From positions 620,001 through 684,000 of the forward strand of contig NZ_JBEJGY010000004.1 of the NCBI RefSeq assembly GCF_040253615.1: DNA of 64,000 nucleotides, given 5' to 3'. The DNA comes from Streptomyces sp. Edi4. GTDB taxonomy: Bacteria; Actinomycetota; Actinomycetes; Streptomycetales; Streptomycetaceae. Below the pieces are notes generated by a model. That model saw only the letters and a program-made list of their open reading frames with translations, was not told the origin of the DNA and did no database searches. The position numbers and the translations under genes are program-made. This document shows positions 34,155-42,913 of the stretch, one piece after another (position 1 is the stretch's first letter; each line of letters begins with the position of its first letter).

Positions 34155-35216
34155 TCACTTCCGCAGCGGCGCTCCGACCTCGTGCATGTGCCCGAGCGCC
34201 TGCCGGTAGGAGTCGATCAATGAGGTCTGCGCGTAGGGGATGCCAAGGGCCGCGCAGTGGGCGCGCACCATCGGCTGGGCGAGCTTGAGGTGCGGGCGCG
34301 GCATGTTCGGAAAGAGGTGGTGCTCGATCTGGTAGTTCAGGCCGCCGAGGAACCAGTCGGTCAGGAGGCCGCCCCGTACGTTGCGCGAGGTCAGGACCTG
34401 CCGGCGCAGATGACCCCAGGCCGAGGCCTCGGCGTCGTCCGGGTCGGGCATCTCCATGCCCTTGTGGTTGGGGGCGAAGGTCATCCCGAGGTGCAGGCCG
34501 AACAGCGCGTGGTGCACCAGGGCGAACACGAGGGCCTTGCCCGGGGACATGACCGTCAGGAGCAGGGTCGCGTAGCCGGCGAGGTGGGCCAGGAGCAGGG
34601 GCGCCTCGACGGCCCGTTCGCGGGGCGGCTGGCGCTTGAGGTCCTGGAATCCGTACACCTTGAGGGCGATGCCCTCAAGGAGCAGCATGGGGAAGAAGAG
34701 CCGGGCCTGGTTGCGGGTGAGCCAGCGGGCGAAGCCCGCGCGCTGCTCGGCCTGGCGCTGGGTCCACACGAGCGCGCCGACTCCGACATCGGGGTCTTTG
34801 TCCACGTGGTTGGGGTTGGCGTGGTGGCGGTTGTGCTTGTCGTTCCACCAGGCGTAGCTCATGCCGAGCAACAGATCGCTGTGGAGCAGGCCGATGGCCC
34901 GGCCCGCGCCCTTGCCCCGGGTTATCTGGGCATGGCCCGCGTCGTGACCGAAGAACGCGCCGCGCGCCCAGAACACGGAGAGCGGGAGGGCGAACAGCAG
35001 GGTCCACCAGGTGTCGCCGGCGAGCTCCATCGCGGTGATCGTCGCACCCAGGGCCAGCAGGTTGACCACCATCCCGGTGACGTACCAGCCGACGCGCCGC
35101 TCGAGCAGGCCCCGCCCCTTCACCGCCTTGAGCAGGGGCGCGAACTCGCTGCCCGAACGTGGCTCGGCGGGGGCGCCCAGGCCCGTGGCGGGTTGCGGCA
35201 TGGTCGCCTGTGACAT
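34155..35216 (-). CDS. Membrane fatty acid desaturase
   Basis: 353 residues from ATG 35216. The three histidine boxes that hold the di-iron centre are HDAGH at residues 91-95, HNRHH at 128-132 and QIEHH in GLNYQIEHHLFPNMPRPHLK near residue 295. Membrane helices lie at 45-65, 70-86 and around 200-240. The QxxHH third box marks front-end or acyl-lipid desaturases, without the cytochrome b5 domain seen in eukaryotes. It would introduce a double bond into membrane acyl chains. It is divergent from the SNF2 gene, and the reading open further upstream is only antisense to that gene. Confidence 0.92.
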   Translation of the reverse strand: MSQATMPQPATGLGAPAEPRSGSEFAPLLKAVKGRGLLERRVGWYVTGMVVNLLALGATITAMELAGDTWWTLLFALPLSVFWARGAFFGHDAGHAQITRGKGAGRAIGLLHSDLLLGMSYAWWNDKHNRHHANPNHVDKDPDVGVGALVWTQRQAEQRAGFARWLTRNQARLFFPMLLLEGIALKVYGFQDLKRQPPRERAVEAPLLLAHLAGYATLLLTVMSPGKALVFALVHHALFGLHLGMTFAPNHKGMEMPDPDDAEASAWGHLRRQVLTSRNVRGGLLTDWFLGGLNYQIEHHLFPNMPRPHLKLAQPMVRAHCAALGIPYAQTSLIDSYRQALGHMHEVGAPLRK

Positions 35217-35305
35217 GACGGCTCCGGTGGTCAAGAGGTCCCCCGCAGTTATCTGCGCTGACCTCACCGAACGTACGGAGCGGCGCCGCTGAGGACCATG
35301 GAGCC

Positions 35306-35329
35306 ACCCCCCGCTCCCGCGCGGGGGGT
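35306..35329. promoter_or_regulatory. Hairpin between divergent desaturase and SNF2 genes
   Basis: Nine-base arms ACCCCCCGC and GCGGGGGGT enclose six bases. It lies between two divergent starts, so it cannot terminate either coding sequence; it could be an operator, a leader structure of the SNF2 transcript, or chance in a GC-rich gap. Confidence 0.3.
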
Positions 35330-35475
35330 TAGCCCGACCCCTGGGTGGTGCTGACCGCACCCCACCCACCCCTATGACGCGGGTCACCTCTTTGCGCGCC
35401 CCGCCGAGCGGCCCTTTGCTGTACCCTCGGCCCCTTCGGCCCGACGTAGTCAAATTTGAGGAATGCGTTATCGCT

Positions 35476-36561
35476 GTGCAGACGTTCCCCGCTCCCCTGC
35501 CGTCCCAGCTCGCCGAACTCGCCCGCTGCCACGTCACGTTCCTGCCCGCCGACCCCCCGCGCACCGGACGGATCGCCTTCTGGCCCACCGAGGACGAAGC
35601 CCTCCCGGCCCTCGGGGGCGCCGTGGACGACCTCACCGTCGTCGGCTCCAACGTCTCGCCCCACACCGTGTCCGCCCTCCTGCTGCCCGTCCGGGACGCG
35701 CTGCCCCTGCTCACCCGTGTGCGCGCGTCGGCGCACGCATCCCGGCCGAGCGCGTTCTGGGGCGCGGCCGCGCTCCTCGCGCTCCAACTCGTCGCGCGCG
35801 GCCGCCTGTTGCCCGGCCTCACCGCGAGCGACCACGACGCGTGGCGGGTCGGTCCGCTCGGCGCCGACGATCTCGACAAGGTGCGCGAGCTGGCGGCGGC
35901 CATGCCGCCCGAGGCGCACGCCACCCCGTTGGAACCGGCGTCCGGCACGGCGGGCCCCCTCCTCCTGCCGGAGCCAGAGCGGCTGCTGCGCGCCTTCCTC
36001 GACGCCGTCGCGGACGGGCTGCCGCGCACGCCAGGCGCGGCCCGCGCCACCGGCTCGCCGGCGTTCGCCGCCGAAGCCCCCCAGCGGCTGCCCGAACATC
36101 GGGCCTGGGCGGCGGATCTGGCGGCCGGACACGACGCGGGCGTACGGATCTCGCTGCGCGTGGAACTGCCGGGGCTCGCGTCTACCGACCCGGACGCCGC
36201 GGGCCCCGCGTTCCGTGTGGTGCTCCAGATGCACAGCGTCAGCGATCCCGCGCTGGTCGCGGACGCCGCCGAGGTGTGGACGGAGCCCGCCGCGGCCGCG
36301 CGGTTCGGTCCCCGCGCCCGCATGGACGCACTCCTCGCGCTGCGCCGGGCCGCCCGCGCCTGGCCGCCCCTGGCCCCGCTCCTGTCCGCCACCGTGCCAC
36401 ACGCGGTGGAACTCGCCGACGAGGAAGCGGGCGAACTGCTCGGGGCGGCCTCGCGCACGCTGGCCGCGACCGGGGTCCAGGTGCACTGGCCCAGAAACCT
36501 CTCCCGCCGGCTGACCGCCCGCGCCGTCATCGGCCCGCCCGAAGACCAAGCGCGGACGTAG
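35476..36561 (+). CDS. SNF2 helicase, N-terminal half (ends at premature TAG)
   Basis: 361 residues from GTG 35476, with GAGGAA twelve bases upstream. It opens VQTFPAPLPSQLAELARCHV and runs through the helicase-associated domain found N-terminal to bacterial SNF2 enzymes (WTEPAAAARFGPRARMDALL, LSATVPHAVELADEEAGELL). It ends at TAG 36559-36561, immediately after VHWPRNLSRRLTARAVIGPP, where intact family members simply continue into the next part. The following gene is in the same frame, so a single base change has probably cut one gene of about 950 codons into two. Confidence 0.75.
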   Translation: MQTFPAPLPSQLAELARCHVTFLPADPPRTGRIAFWPTEDEALPALGGAVDDLTVVGSNVSPHTVSALLLPVRDALPLLTRVRASAHASRPSAFWGAAALLALQLVARGRLLPGLTASDHDAWRVGPLGADDLDKVRELAAAMPPEAHATPLEPASGTAGPLLLPEPERLLRAFLDAVADGLPRTPGAARATGSPAFAAEAPQRLPEHRAWAADLAAGHDAGVRISLRVELPGLASTDPDAAGPAFRVVLQMHSVSDPALVADAAEVWTEPAAAARFGPRARMDALLALRRAARAWPPLAPLLSATVPHAVELADEEAGELLGAASRTLAATGVQVHWPRNLSRRLTARAVIGPPEDQART

Positions 36562-36576
36562 TCCGACGCGCCCTCG

Positions 36577-38334
36577 ATGCTCGGCGCCGACGCCCTGCTC
36601 GGCTTCGACTGGTCGTTCGCGATCGGCGAGACCCGACTGACCCGGCGGGAACTCGACGCCCTCGCCGAGGCGAGCCGCCCGGTCGTGCGGCTGCGTGACC
36701 AGTGGGTGCTGGTGGATCCCGAGGAGGCGCGGCGCGTCCGCGCCGCCCAGGACCACAAGGTGACCCCCATCGACGCCCTGGCGGCCGTCCTCACCGGGTC
36801 GACCGAGCTCGACGGGCGACGCGTCGAGGTCGAGGCGACGGGCTGGCTGGCCCGCCTGCGCGACCGGCTCGCCGACCCCGAGGCGGGCCGCGAACAGCCC
36901 GTGGCCCAGCCGCCCGCGCTCACCGCGCACCTGCGCGACTACCAGCTGCGCGGCCTCAACTGGCTCGCGGACATGACCTCGTTGGGGCTCGGCGGCTGTC
37001 TCGCCGACGACATGGGACTGGGCAAGACCATCACCCTGATCGCCCTGCATCTGCACCGCCAGAGCGATCCGGCGACGGCCGGCCCGACCCTCGTCGTCTG
37101 CCCCACCTCCCTGATGGGCAACTGGCAGCGGGAGATCGAGAAGTTCGCGAGCGGCACCCCCGTGCGCCGCTTCCACGCGGGCGCGCGCTCCCTCGCATCC
37201 CTCGCGGACGGCGAGTTCGTGCTCACCACATACGGCACGATGCGCCTCGACGCCGCCAAACTGGCCGCCGTCTCCTGGGGCATGGTCGTCACCGACGAGG
37301 CCCAGCACATCAAGAACCCGTACTCCGCGACGGCACGGCAGCTGCGCACCATCAAGGCCGGGGCGCGGGTCGCGCTCAGCGGCACCCCCGTCGAGAACAA
37401 CCTCTCCGAGCTGTGGGCGATCCTGGACTGGACCACCCCCGGGCTGCTCGGTCGCCTCGGTACGTTCCGCGCGAAGTACGCGTCGGCGGCCGAGAGCGGC
37501 CAGGACCCGGCGGCCGCCGAACGGCTCTCCCGGCTCGTGCGGCCCTTCCTGCTGCGCCGCCGCAAGTCCGACCCGGGCATCGCCCCGGAGCTCCCGCCCA
37601 AGACCGAGACCGACCGCGCCGTCTCCCTCACCAAGGAGCAGACCGGTCTGTACGAGGCGGTGGTGCGCGAGACGCTGGCCGAGATCTCCGATGCGGACGG
37701 ATTCGAGCGGCGCGGCCTGGTCGTCAAGCTGCTGACCGCGCTCAAGCAGATCTGCAACCACCCCGCGCAGTACCTCAAGGAGGAGGACCCGGCCATCGCC
37801 GGCCGCTCCGGCAAACTCGAACTGCTCGACGAACTCCTCGACACCATCGTCGCCGAGGACGGTGCGGCCCTGGTCTTCACGCAGTACGTCCGCATGGCGC
37901 GCCTCATCGAGCGGCATCTCGCGGCGCGGGGCGTGCCCGCGCTCTTCCTGCACGGCGGCACGCCGGTGGAGCGGCGCGAGCAGATGGTGCGGGACTTCCA
38001 GGACGGTCAAGTCCCGGTGTTCCTGCTGTCGTTGAAGGCGGCGGGCACCGGCCTCAACCTCACCCGGGCCGGACACGTCATCCACTACGACCGGTGGTGG
38101 AACCCGGCCGTGGAGGCCCAGGCCACCGACCGCGCCTACCGCATCGGCCAGACCCAGCCCGTGCAGGTGCACCGGCTCGTCGCGGAGGGCACCGTCGAGG
38201 ACCGGATCGCCGAGATGCTGGAGCGCAAAAGGGAGTTGGCCGACGCGGTGCTCGGCTCGGGCGAGTCCGCGCTGACCGAACTGTCCGACGCCGAGCTGAC
38301 GGATCTGGTGGCGCTGCGAGGGAGCGGTCGATGA
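36577..38334 (+). CDS. SNF2 helicase, C-terminal half (DEAD-like ATPase)
   Basis: 585 residues from ATG 36577, which has no ribosome site and lies 15 bp after the TAG that ends the upstream half in the same frame. Motif I is DDMGLGKTITLIALHLHRQS near residue 145, motif II is TDEAQHIKNPYSATARQLRT, with VALSGTPVENNLSELWAILD; the second RecA domain has LVFTQYVRMARLIERHLAAR, FLLSLKAAGTGLNLTRAGHV, and RAYRIGQTQPVQVHRLVAEG. The engine is thus complete, but without the N-terminal domain and an efficient start it may not be made well; reinitiation or TAG read-through could still produce it. It overlaps the SWIM gene as ATGA. Confidence 0.85.
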   Translation: MLGADALLGFDWSFAIGETRLTRRELDALAEASRPVVRLRDQWVLVDPEEARRVRAAQDHKVTPIDALAAVLTGSTELDGRRVEVEATGWLARLRDRLADPEAGREQPVAQPPALTAHLRDYQLRGLNWLADMTSLGLGGCLADDMGLGKTITLIALHLHRQSDPATAGPTLVVCPTSLMGNWQREIEKFASGTPVRRFHAGARSLASLADGEFVLTTYGTMRLDAAKLAAVSWGMVVTDEAQHIKNPYSATARQLRTIKAGARVALSGTPVENNLSELWAILDWTTPGLLGRLGTFRAKYASAAESGQDPAAAERLSRLVRPFLLRRRKSDPGIAPELPPKTETDRAVSLTKEQTGLYEAVVRETLAEISDADGFERRGLVVKLLTALKQICNHPAQYLKEEDPAIAGRSGKLELLDELLDTIVAEDGAALVFTQYVRMARLIERHLAARGVPALFLHGGTPVERREQMVRDFQDGQVPVFLLSLKAAGTGLNLTRAGHVIHYDRWWNPAVEAQATDRAYRIGQTQPVQVHRLVAEGTVEDRIAEMLERKRELADAVLGSGESALTELSDAELTDLVALRGSGR

Positions 38335-39599
38335 GCGGCACATACGAGAATGAGCGCACCTTCGAACCCCTTCCGCCCCCCAACGGCCGCGCGTTCGCGA
38401 CCAGTTGGTGGGGCCGGGCCTGGCTCAAGGCGCTGGAGGACACCGCGCTCGACGGACGCCAGCTCAAACAGGGCCGGCGCCTGGCACGCGAGGGCGCGGT
38501 CGGCGCGGTGACCGTACGGCCGGGCCGGATCACCGCCGTCGTGCGCGAGCGGGACGGATCGCGCCACCGCGGCGACGTCCTCCTCCAGGTGCTGGACGAG
38601 GAGGGCTGGGACCGCTTCCTGACGATGACGGCCGAACGCGCCGGACACATCGCGGCCCTGCTCGACCGCGACATGCCACCGCACCTGGTGGAGGACGCGG
38701 CGAGCGCGGGGGTGGAACTCCTGCCCGCCATCGGCGACTTGGAGCCCACGTGCAGTTGTGAGGCCTGGGACCACTGCTCGCACACCGCAGCGCTCTGCTA
38801 CCAGATGGCGCGCCTGCTCGATCAGGATCCGTTCGTGCTGCTCCTGCTGCGGGGGCGGCCGGAACGCGTCCTCCTCGACGCCCTTCAGGAACGCGGCGCG
38901 GCCCCGGCCGCGGACGAGCCCACGAGGGCACGTGGCGTGTCGGCCCACGAGGCGTTCGCGGCCAGGGACATCGTCGCGCCGCTGCCCCCGCCACCGGCTC
39001 TCCCGCCGGAACCCGGCGAGCCCGCGCGCCTCGACACCGAGACACCGCCGGAGCCAGGGGTGGACCCCGCGGCCCTGGAGTTTCTTGCCGCCGACGCCGC
39101 CGGACGCGCGCACCGCATGCTCGCGGACGCGCTCGCGCCCGGCCACGAACGCCGCGCTCCCGACGCCGAGTTGACGATGGAGCAGGATACGGTCCGGCTG
39201 GCGTCCGGGTGCCGCGACGGCCGGGTGACCGCCCGGCTGGCCGCCGCCTCGGGCCGCCGGCCGGCCGACCTCGCGCGGGCCGCGCGGGCCTGGCGCTTCG
39301 GCGGCGCCCCGGCGCTGCGCGTACTTCAGGAGGAGTGGACTTTGGGCGCGGCGGAACTGGCCCGGGCCGTGGCGGCCCTGGACCGCGCCTGGGCCGGGGG
39401 CGAGCGCCCGGCGCTGCGGTCGGCCGGGACCAACCGGTGGACGGCGACCGGCGGCCACGCCCAGCTGCGGCTCGGCCACGACGGGCGCTGGTGGCCCTAC
39501 CGCAAGGAATGCGGACGCTGGGTGCCTGCGGGAGCCGCCGACCACGACCCGGCGGCGGCCTTCGCGCCCCTGCTCGCCGACGGCGGCGCCGAGGACTGA
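38331..39599 (+). CDS. SWIM zinc-finger protein, partner of SNF2
   Basis: 422 residues from ATG 38331, overlapping the helicase stop by four bases. The SWIM pattern CxCx(n)CxH is CSCEAWDHCSH near residue 142, preceded by FATSWWGRAWLKALEDTALD and GRRLAREGAVGAVTVRPGRI that are usual in this family. SWIM proteins bind DNA or protein and are regularly encoded next to SNF2 helicases in actinobacteria. The later part is Pro/Ala-rich and then helical (AARAWRFGGAPALRVLQEEW). Confidence 0.9.
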   Translation: MSGTYENERTFEPLPPPNGRAFATSWWGRAWLKALEDTALDGRQLKQGRRLAREGAVGAVTVRPGRITAVVRERDGSRHRGDVLLQVLDEEGWDRFLTMTAERAGHIAALLDRDMPPHLVEDAASAGVELLPAIGDLEPTCSCEAWDHCSHTAALCYQMARLLDQDPFVLLLLRGRPERVLLDALQERGAAPAADEPTRARGVSAHEAFAARDIVAPLPPPPALPPEPGEPARLDTETPPEPGVDPAALEFLAADAAGRAHRMLADALAPGHERRAPDAELTMEQDTVRLASGCRDGRVTARLAAASGRRPADLARAARAWRFGGAPALRVLQEEWTLGAAELARAVAALDRAWAGGERPALRSAGTNRWTATGGHAQLRLGHDGRWWPYRKECGRWVPAGAADHDPAAAFAPLLADGGAED

Positions 39600-39768
39600 C
39601 ATGAGCCGTGCGGGGAGGGCCGAAGCGCCCGTTCGCGGACCTCGCGCCCACTTCCCCGCACCGCTCGCCGCCGCGCGCGGCGGCCCGTCCTCTTCCGCCC
39701 CGCGCGCCCCGGACCGTACGGTAACTCCCGCGATACGCTTGCTTGTTGGGCGACCAGGGGAGCCGACG

Positions 39769-41262
39769 GTGCCGGGGAAACCGCCAACGAGTACGGACGC
39801 CGGCCTCGCGCGCGGGGCGGTCGGTCTGCGCGATGTGCTGTTCCAGAGCGTCACGGCGATGGCGCCCGCAGCGGCCGTCGCCGCCTCCATTCCGGCGGGC
39901 GCCGCGTTCGCCGGCGGCAGCCTGCCGCTTTCGGTCCTGGTGGCGCTCGTGGCGTGCCTGTTCACGGCGTCGTGCGTCGCGGAGCTCGCCCACCAGCTGC
40001 CCGCCGCCGGCTCGGTCGCCACGTACAGCGCTCAGGGCCTGCACCCCGCCGTGGGTTTCCTGGTGGGCTGGGGCTATGTCTTCGTCGAGGCGCTGGTGCC
40101 GCCGCTGCTGTTGTTGCAGCTGGGCTTCACCACGGCGGGCACCCTGCATGAGCAGTGGGCGTCGTATCCCGCGGGTCTGTGGTGGCCGTGGTCACTGGCC
40201 GGAGCCGTGGTCATAGCCGTCTCGGGGTACTTCGGGGCGCGGGCCTCGGCGCGCTTGGGAACGGCGCTCGGCGTCTTCGAGGTGCTGGTGTTCGTCACGT
40301 TCGCGGTCATGCTGATCGTGGCGGCCGGATCGGACAACACCCTTACGGTGTTCGGCACTTCCCACACAGCCCCGGGTTACGGCGGGTTCGGCGGGGTCTT
40401 CGCCGGTTCGGTCTACACGGTGCTGGCGTTCGCCGGGTTCGAGGCCGCGGCCCCGCTCGCCGAGGAGGCCCGTGACCCGCGCCGCACGGTGCGCCGGGCG
40501 GTGTTCGGCGCGGCCCTCGCCATAGGGGTGGTGTACGTCCTGACCACGTACGCCATGGCCGTCTACTTCGGCCCGGACCGGTTCGCCGGGTTCGGCGCGT
40601 CCGGCGGCGCCTCGTGGGAGGGCGTGGCGCGCGCCTCGTTCGGCCTCTTCTGGGTGATCCTGTTCCTCGCCGTGGTCAACTCCACGGTAGCGAACGCCAA
40701 CGCCTGCTCCACCGTGTCCACCCGCACGGCCTTCGCCTTCGGCCGGATCGGAGTCTTCCCGCGTGCCTTCGCCCGTCTCCATCCCCGCCACCGCTCCCCC
40801 GTGACGGGCATCGCCGCGCAGTTCGTGCTCGCGGTGGCCGTGATCCTCGGGCTCGGCCGGCACTACGGCCCGGTGACCGCGTTCACGTTGCTCGCCACCG
40901 TCATCGTCACGGTGATCATCGGCGTGTACATCGTGGTCGACCTGGCCTGCGCCGGATACTTTCTGCGGCGGCGCCGCGACCTGTTCAGCCCGCTGCGGCA
41001 CGTGGTGTTCCCGGCGCTCGGCATCGCCGCGTTCGTGCCGGCGCTGCTCACCGCGGCGGGGATCCCGGCGTTCTCGTTCGTCGCCGAACTCACCCCGCCG
41101 GTGTCGTACGCGGGTCCCGTCGTCGGGGCATGGATGGCGGCGGGGATCGTCGTGCTCGCGGTGCTCGCGCGCCGCCTGCCGGAACGGCTTGCCGAGACCG
41201 GCCGTGTCCACCTCGTCGAACCCGACGAGGCCCCCGAGGAGACAGGAGCGGTACGAGGATGA
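39769..41262 (+). CDS. APC superfamily amino acid/amine permease
   Basis: 497 residues from GTG 39769 with AGGGGAG upstream; the longer frame from 39601 adds a low-complexity head. About twelve membrane helices are present; the first is QSVTAMAPAAAVAASIPAGA, and later GFGGVFAGSVYTVLAFAGFE, then AAAPLAEEARDPRRTVRRAV match the conserved loops of APC permeases. Its stop overlaps the formamidase start, so it most likely imports formamide, acetamide or a related amide for that enzyme. Confidence 0.9.
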   Translation: MPGKPPTSTDAGLARGAVGLRDVLFQSVTAMAPAAAVAASIPAGAAFAGGSLPLSVLVALVACLFTASCVAELAHQLPAAGSVATYSAQGLHPAVGFLVGWGYVFVEALVPPLLLLQLGFTTAGTLHEQWASYPAGLWWPWSLAGAVVIAVSGYFGARASARLGTALGVFEVLVFVTFAVMLIVAAGSDNTLTVFGTSHTAPGYGGFGGVFAGSVYTVLAFAGFEAAAPLAEEARDPRRTVRRAVFGAALAIGVVYVLTTYAMAVYFGPDRFAGFGASGGASWEGVARASFGLFWVILFLAVVNSTVANANACSTVSTRTAFAFGRIGVFPRAFARLHPRHRSPVTGIAAQFVLAVAVILGLGRHYGPVTAFTLLATVIVTVIIGVYIVVDLACAGYFLRRRRDLFSPLRHVVFPALGIAAFVPALLTAAGIPAFSFVAELTPPVSYAGPVVGAWMAAGIVVLAVLARRLPERLAETGRVHLVEPDEAPEETGAVRG

Positions 41263-42287
41263 GCGACGACCCGCGGATCCTGACCGTGCGGCCCAAGGAG
41301 AACGAGTACGCCTGGACGTTCGGCGGCGCTCCGCCGCTGGCCCGTGTGACGCCGGGAACCGTGCTCGACCTGTACACCGAGGACTGCTTCGCCGGCCGGG
41401 TGCGCTCCGAGCGCGATCTGGTCTCCCGTGTCTGCGAGTTCCCCTTCCTCAATCCGCAGACCGGCCCCTTCCACGTCGAGGGCGCCGAGCCGGGCGACAC
41501 GCTCGCCGTCCACTTCGTCTCGGTCCAGCCCGCGCGTGACTGGGCCGCGTCCACCACCGTCCCGCTGTTCGGGGCCCTCACCTCCACCCACACCACGGCC
41601 ACGCTCCAGCCTCCGCTGCCGGAGACGGTGTGGATGTGGGAGCTCGACCGGACACGCGGGACGTGCCGGTTCCGGGCCCGTGAGAGCGACATCGAGGTCG
41701 AGCTGCCGATGGACCCGATGCACGGCACGGTCGGGGTGGCCCCGGCCCATTTGGAGGTGCGCTCCGCGCTGGTACCGGACGCGCACGGCGGGAACATGGA
41801 CACCCCCGAGATGCGCGCCGGTGTGACCTGCTACCTGGGCGTCAATGTGGAGGGCGCCCTGTTCAGCCTCGGTGACGGACATGCCCGCCAGGGCGAGGGC
41901 GAGACGTGCGGGGTCGCCGTGGAGTGCGCCATGAACACGGTGGTGGTGGTCGAACTCCTCAAGGGTCTCGCCACCCCCTGGCCGCGCATCGAGTCGGACA
42001 CCCACATCATGTCGACGGGATCGGCCCGACCCCTCGAAGACGCTTTCCGTGTCTCACAGTTGGATCTGGTGCGCTGGCTGGAGCGCGACTACGGTCTCTC
42101 CGCGCTCGACGCCTACCAGCTGGTGAGCCAGGCGGGTGAAGCCCCGCTTGCCAACGTGTGCGACACCAACTACACCTGTGTCGCCAAGATCCGCAAGGAG
42201 TGGCTGCCCCGCCAGGGCGAGCCGCACCGGGGCCTGCACCGCCACCTGCGGGAGCGCTCGGCCCAACTCACCTGTCACCGGCCTTAG
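41259..42287 (+). CDS. Acetamidase/formamidase
   Basis: 342 residues from ATG 41259, overlapping the permease stop as ATGA. The FmdA/AmdA fold is recognised from FLNPQTGPFHVEGAEPGDTL, PMDPMHGTVGVAPAHLEVRS, GGNMDTPEMRAGVTCYLGVN, and LFSLGDGHARQGEGETCGVA. Enzymes of this family hydrolyse short amides to ammonia and the acid. With the coupled permease it forms a nitrogen-scavenging unit. The C-terminal part (SALDAYQLVSQAGEAPLANV) is normal for the family. Confidence 0.92.
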   Translation: MSDDPRILTVRPKENEYAWTFGGAPPLARVTPGTVLDLYTEDCFAGRVRSERDLVSRVCEFPFLNPQTGPFHVEGAEPGDTLAVHFVSVQPARDWAASTTVPLFGALTSTHTTATLQPPLPETVWMWELDRTRGTCRFRARESDIEVELPMDPMHGTVGVAPAHLEVRSALVPDAHGGNMDTPEMRAGVTCYLGVNVEGALFSLGDGHARQGEGETCGVAVECAMNTVVVVELLKGLATPWPRIESDTHIMSTGSARPLEDAFRVSQLDLVRWLERDYGLSALDAYQLVSQAGEAPLANVCDTNYTCVAKIRKEWLPRQGEPHRGLHRHLRERSAQLTCHRP

Positions 42288-42303
42288 TTCAGGAGCGCCC
42301 GCG

Positions 42304-42879
42304 ATGAACCGAAGAAGACTCCTCCAGGGCACGGCGGCCTCGGTCGCCGCCGGCCTCCTGTTCCCGGCAACCGACGCGGCCGCCGACGGCGCCACCGACT
42401 ACCCCCGGGCGCACTGGGTGCCCGCGTCGGCGTCCAACTACACCGCCTCGTCCAGGCCTTCGGCGTACCCGGTGGACTACGTCATCATCCACGTCACCCA
42501 GGAGACCTGGTCCAACACCATCGGCATCTTCCAGAACCCCGCGAAGAAGGTGTCCGCGCACTATGTGACGCGCTCGGCCGACGGATACATCGCGCAGATG
42601 GTCCGCGAGCGCGACATCGCCTGGCACGCGGGGAACTGGGACTACAACACCCGCAGCATCGGCATCGAACACGAAGGCTGGATCGACCAGCCGGCCTACT
42701 TCACCAACGCGCTGTACGAGCAGTCGGCGGCGCTCACGGCGTCGATCTGCGACCGGTACGGCATTCCGAAGGACCGCGAGCACATCCTGGGCCACTATCA
42801 GGTCCCCGGCACCGACCACACCGACCCGGGCCCGCAGTGGGACTGGGTGCGGTACATCCGTCTCGTCAACTTCGCCTGA
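42304..42879 (+). CDS. Secreted N-acetylmuramoyl-L-alanine amidase (PGRP-like)
   Basis: 191 residues from ATG 42304 with AGGAG eight bases upstream. The N-terminus MNRRRLLQGTAASVAAGLLF suggests twin-arginine export. The amidase_2 domain has zinc ligands in VDYVIIHVTQETWSN and GHYQVPGTDHTDPG, and the typical RDIAWHAGNWDYNTRSIGIE, then HEGWID. It should cut the amide bond between muramic acid and the stem peptide. It follows the formamidase by only 16 bp and may be co-transcribed, but the functions are unrelated. Confidence 0.9.
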   Translation: MNRRRLLQGTAASVAAGLLFPATDAAADGATDYPRAHWVPASASNYTASSRPSAYPVDYVIIHVTQETWSNTIGIFQNPAKKVSAHYVTRSADGYIAQMVRERDIAWHAGNWDYNTRSIGIEHEGWIDQPAYFTNALYEQSAALTASICDRYGIPKDREHILGHYQVPGTDHTDPGPQWDWVRYIRLVNFA

Positions 42880-42913
42880 TCGCACGGACGGTTCGGCCCA
42901 TGAGGAGGACTCG

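Noticed and set aside
35329-38343. A reverse frame of about 1,000 codons opposite the SNF2 gene
   Set aside because: The forward strand carries all helicase motifs; the reverse translation is low-complexity Arg/Gly/Val and matches nothing.
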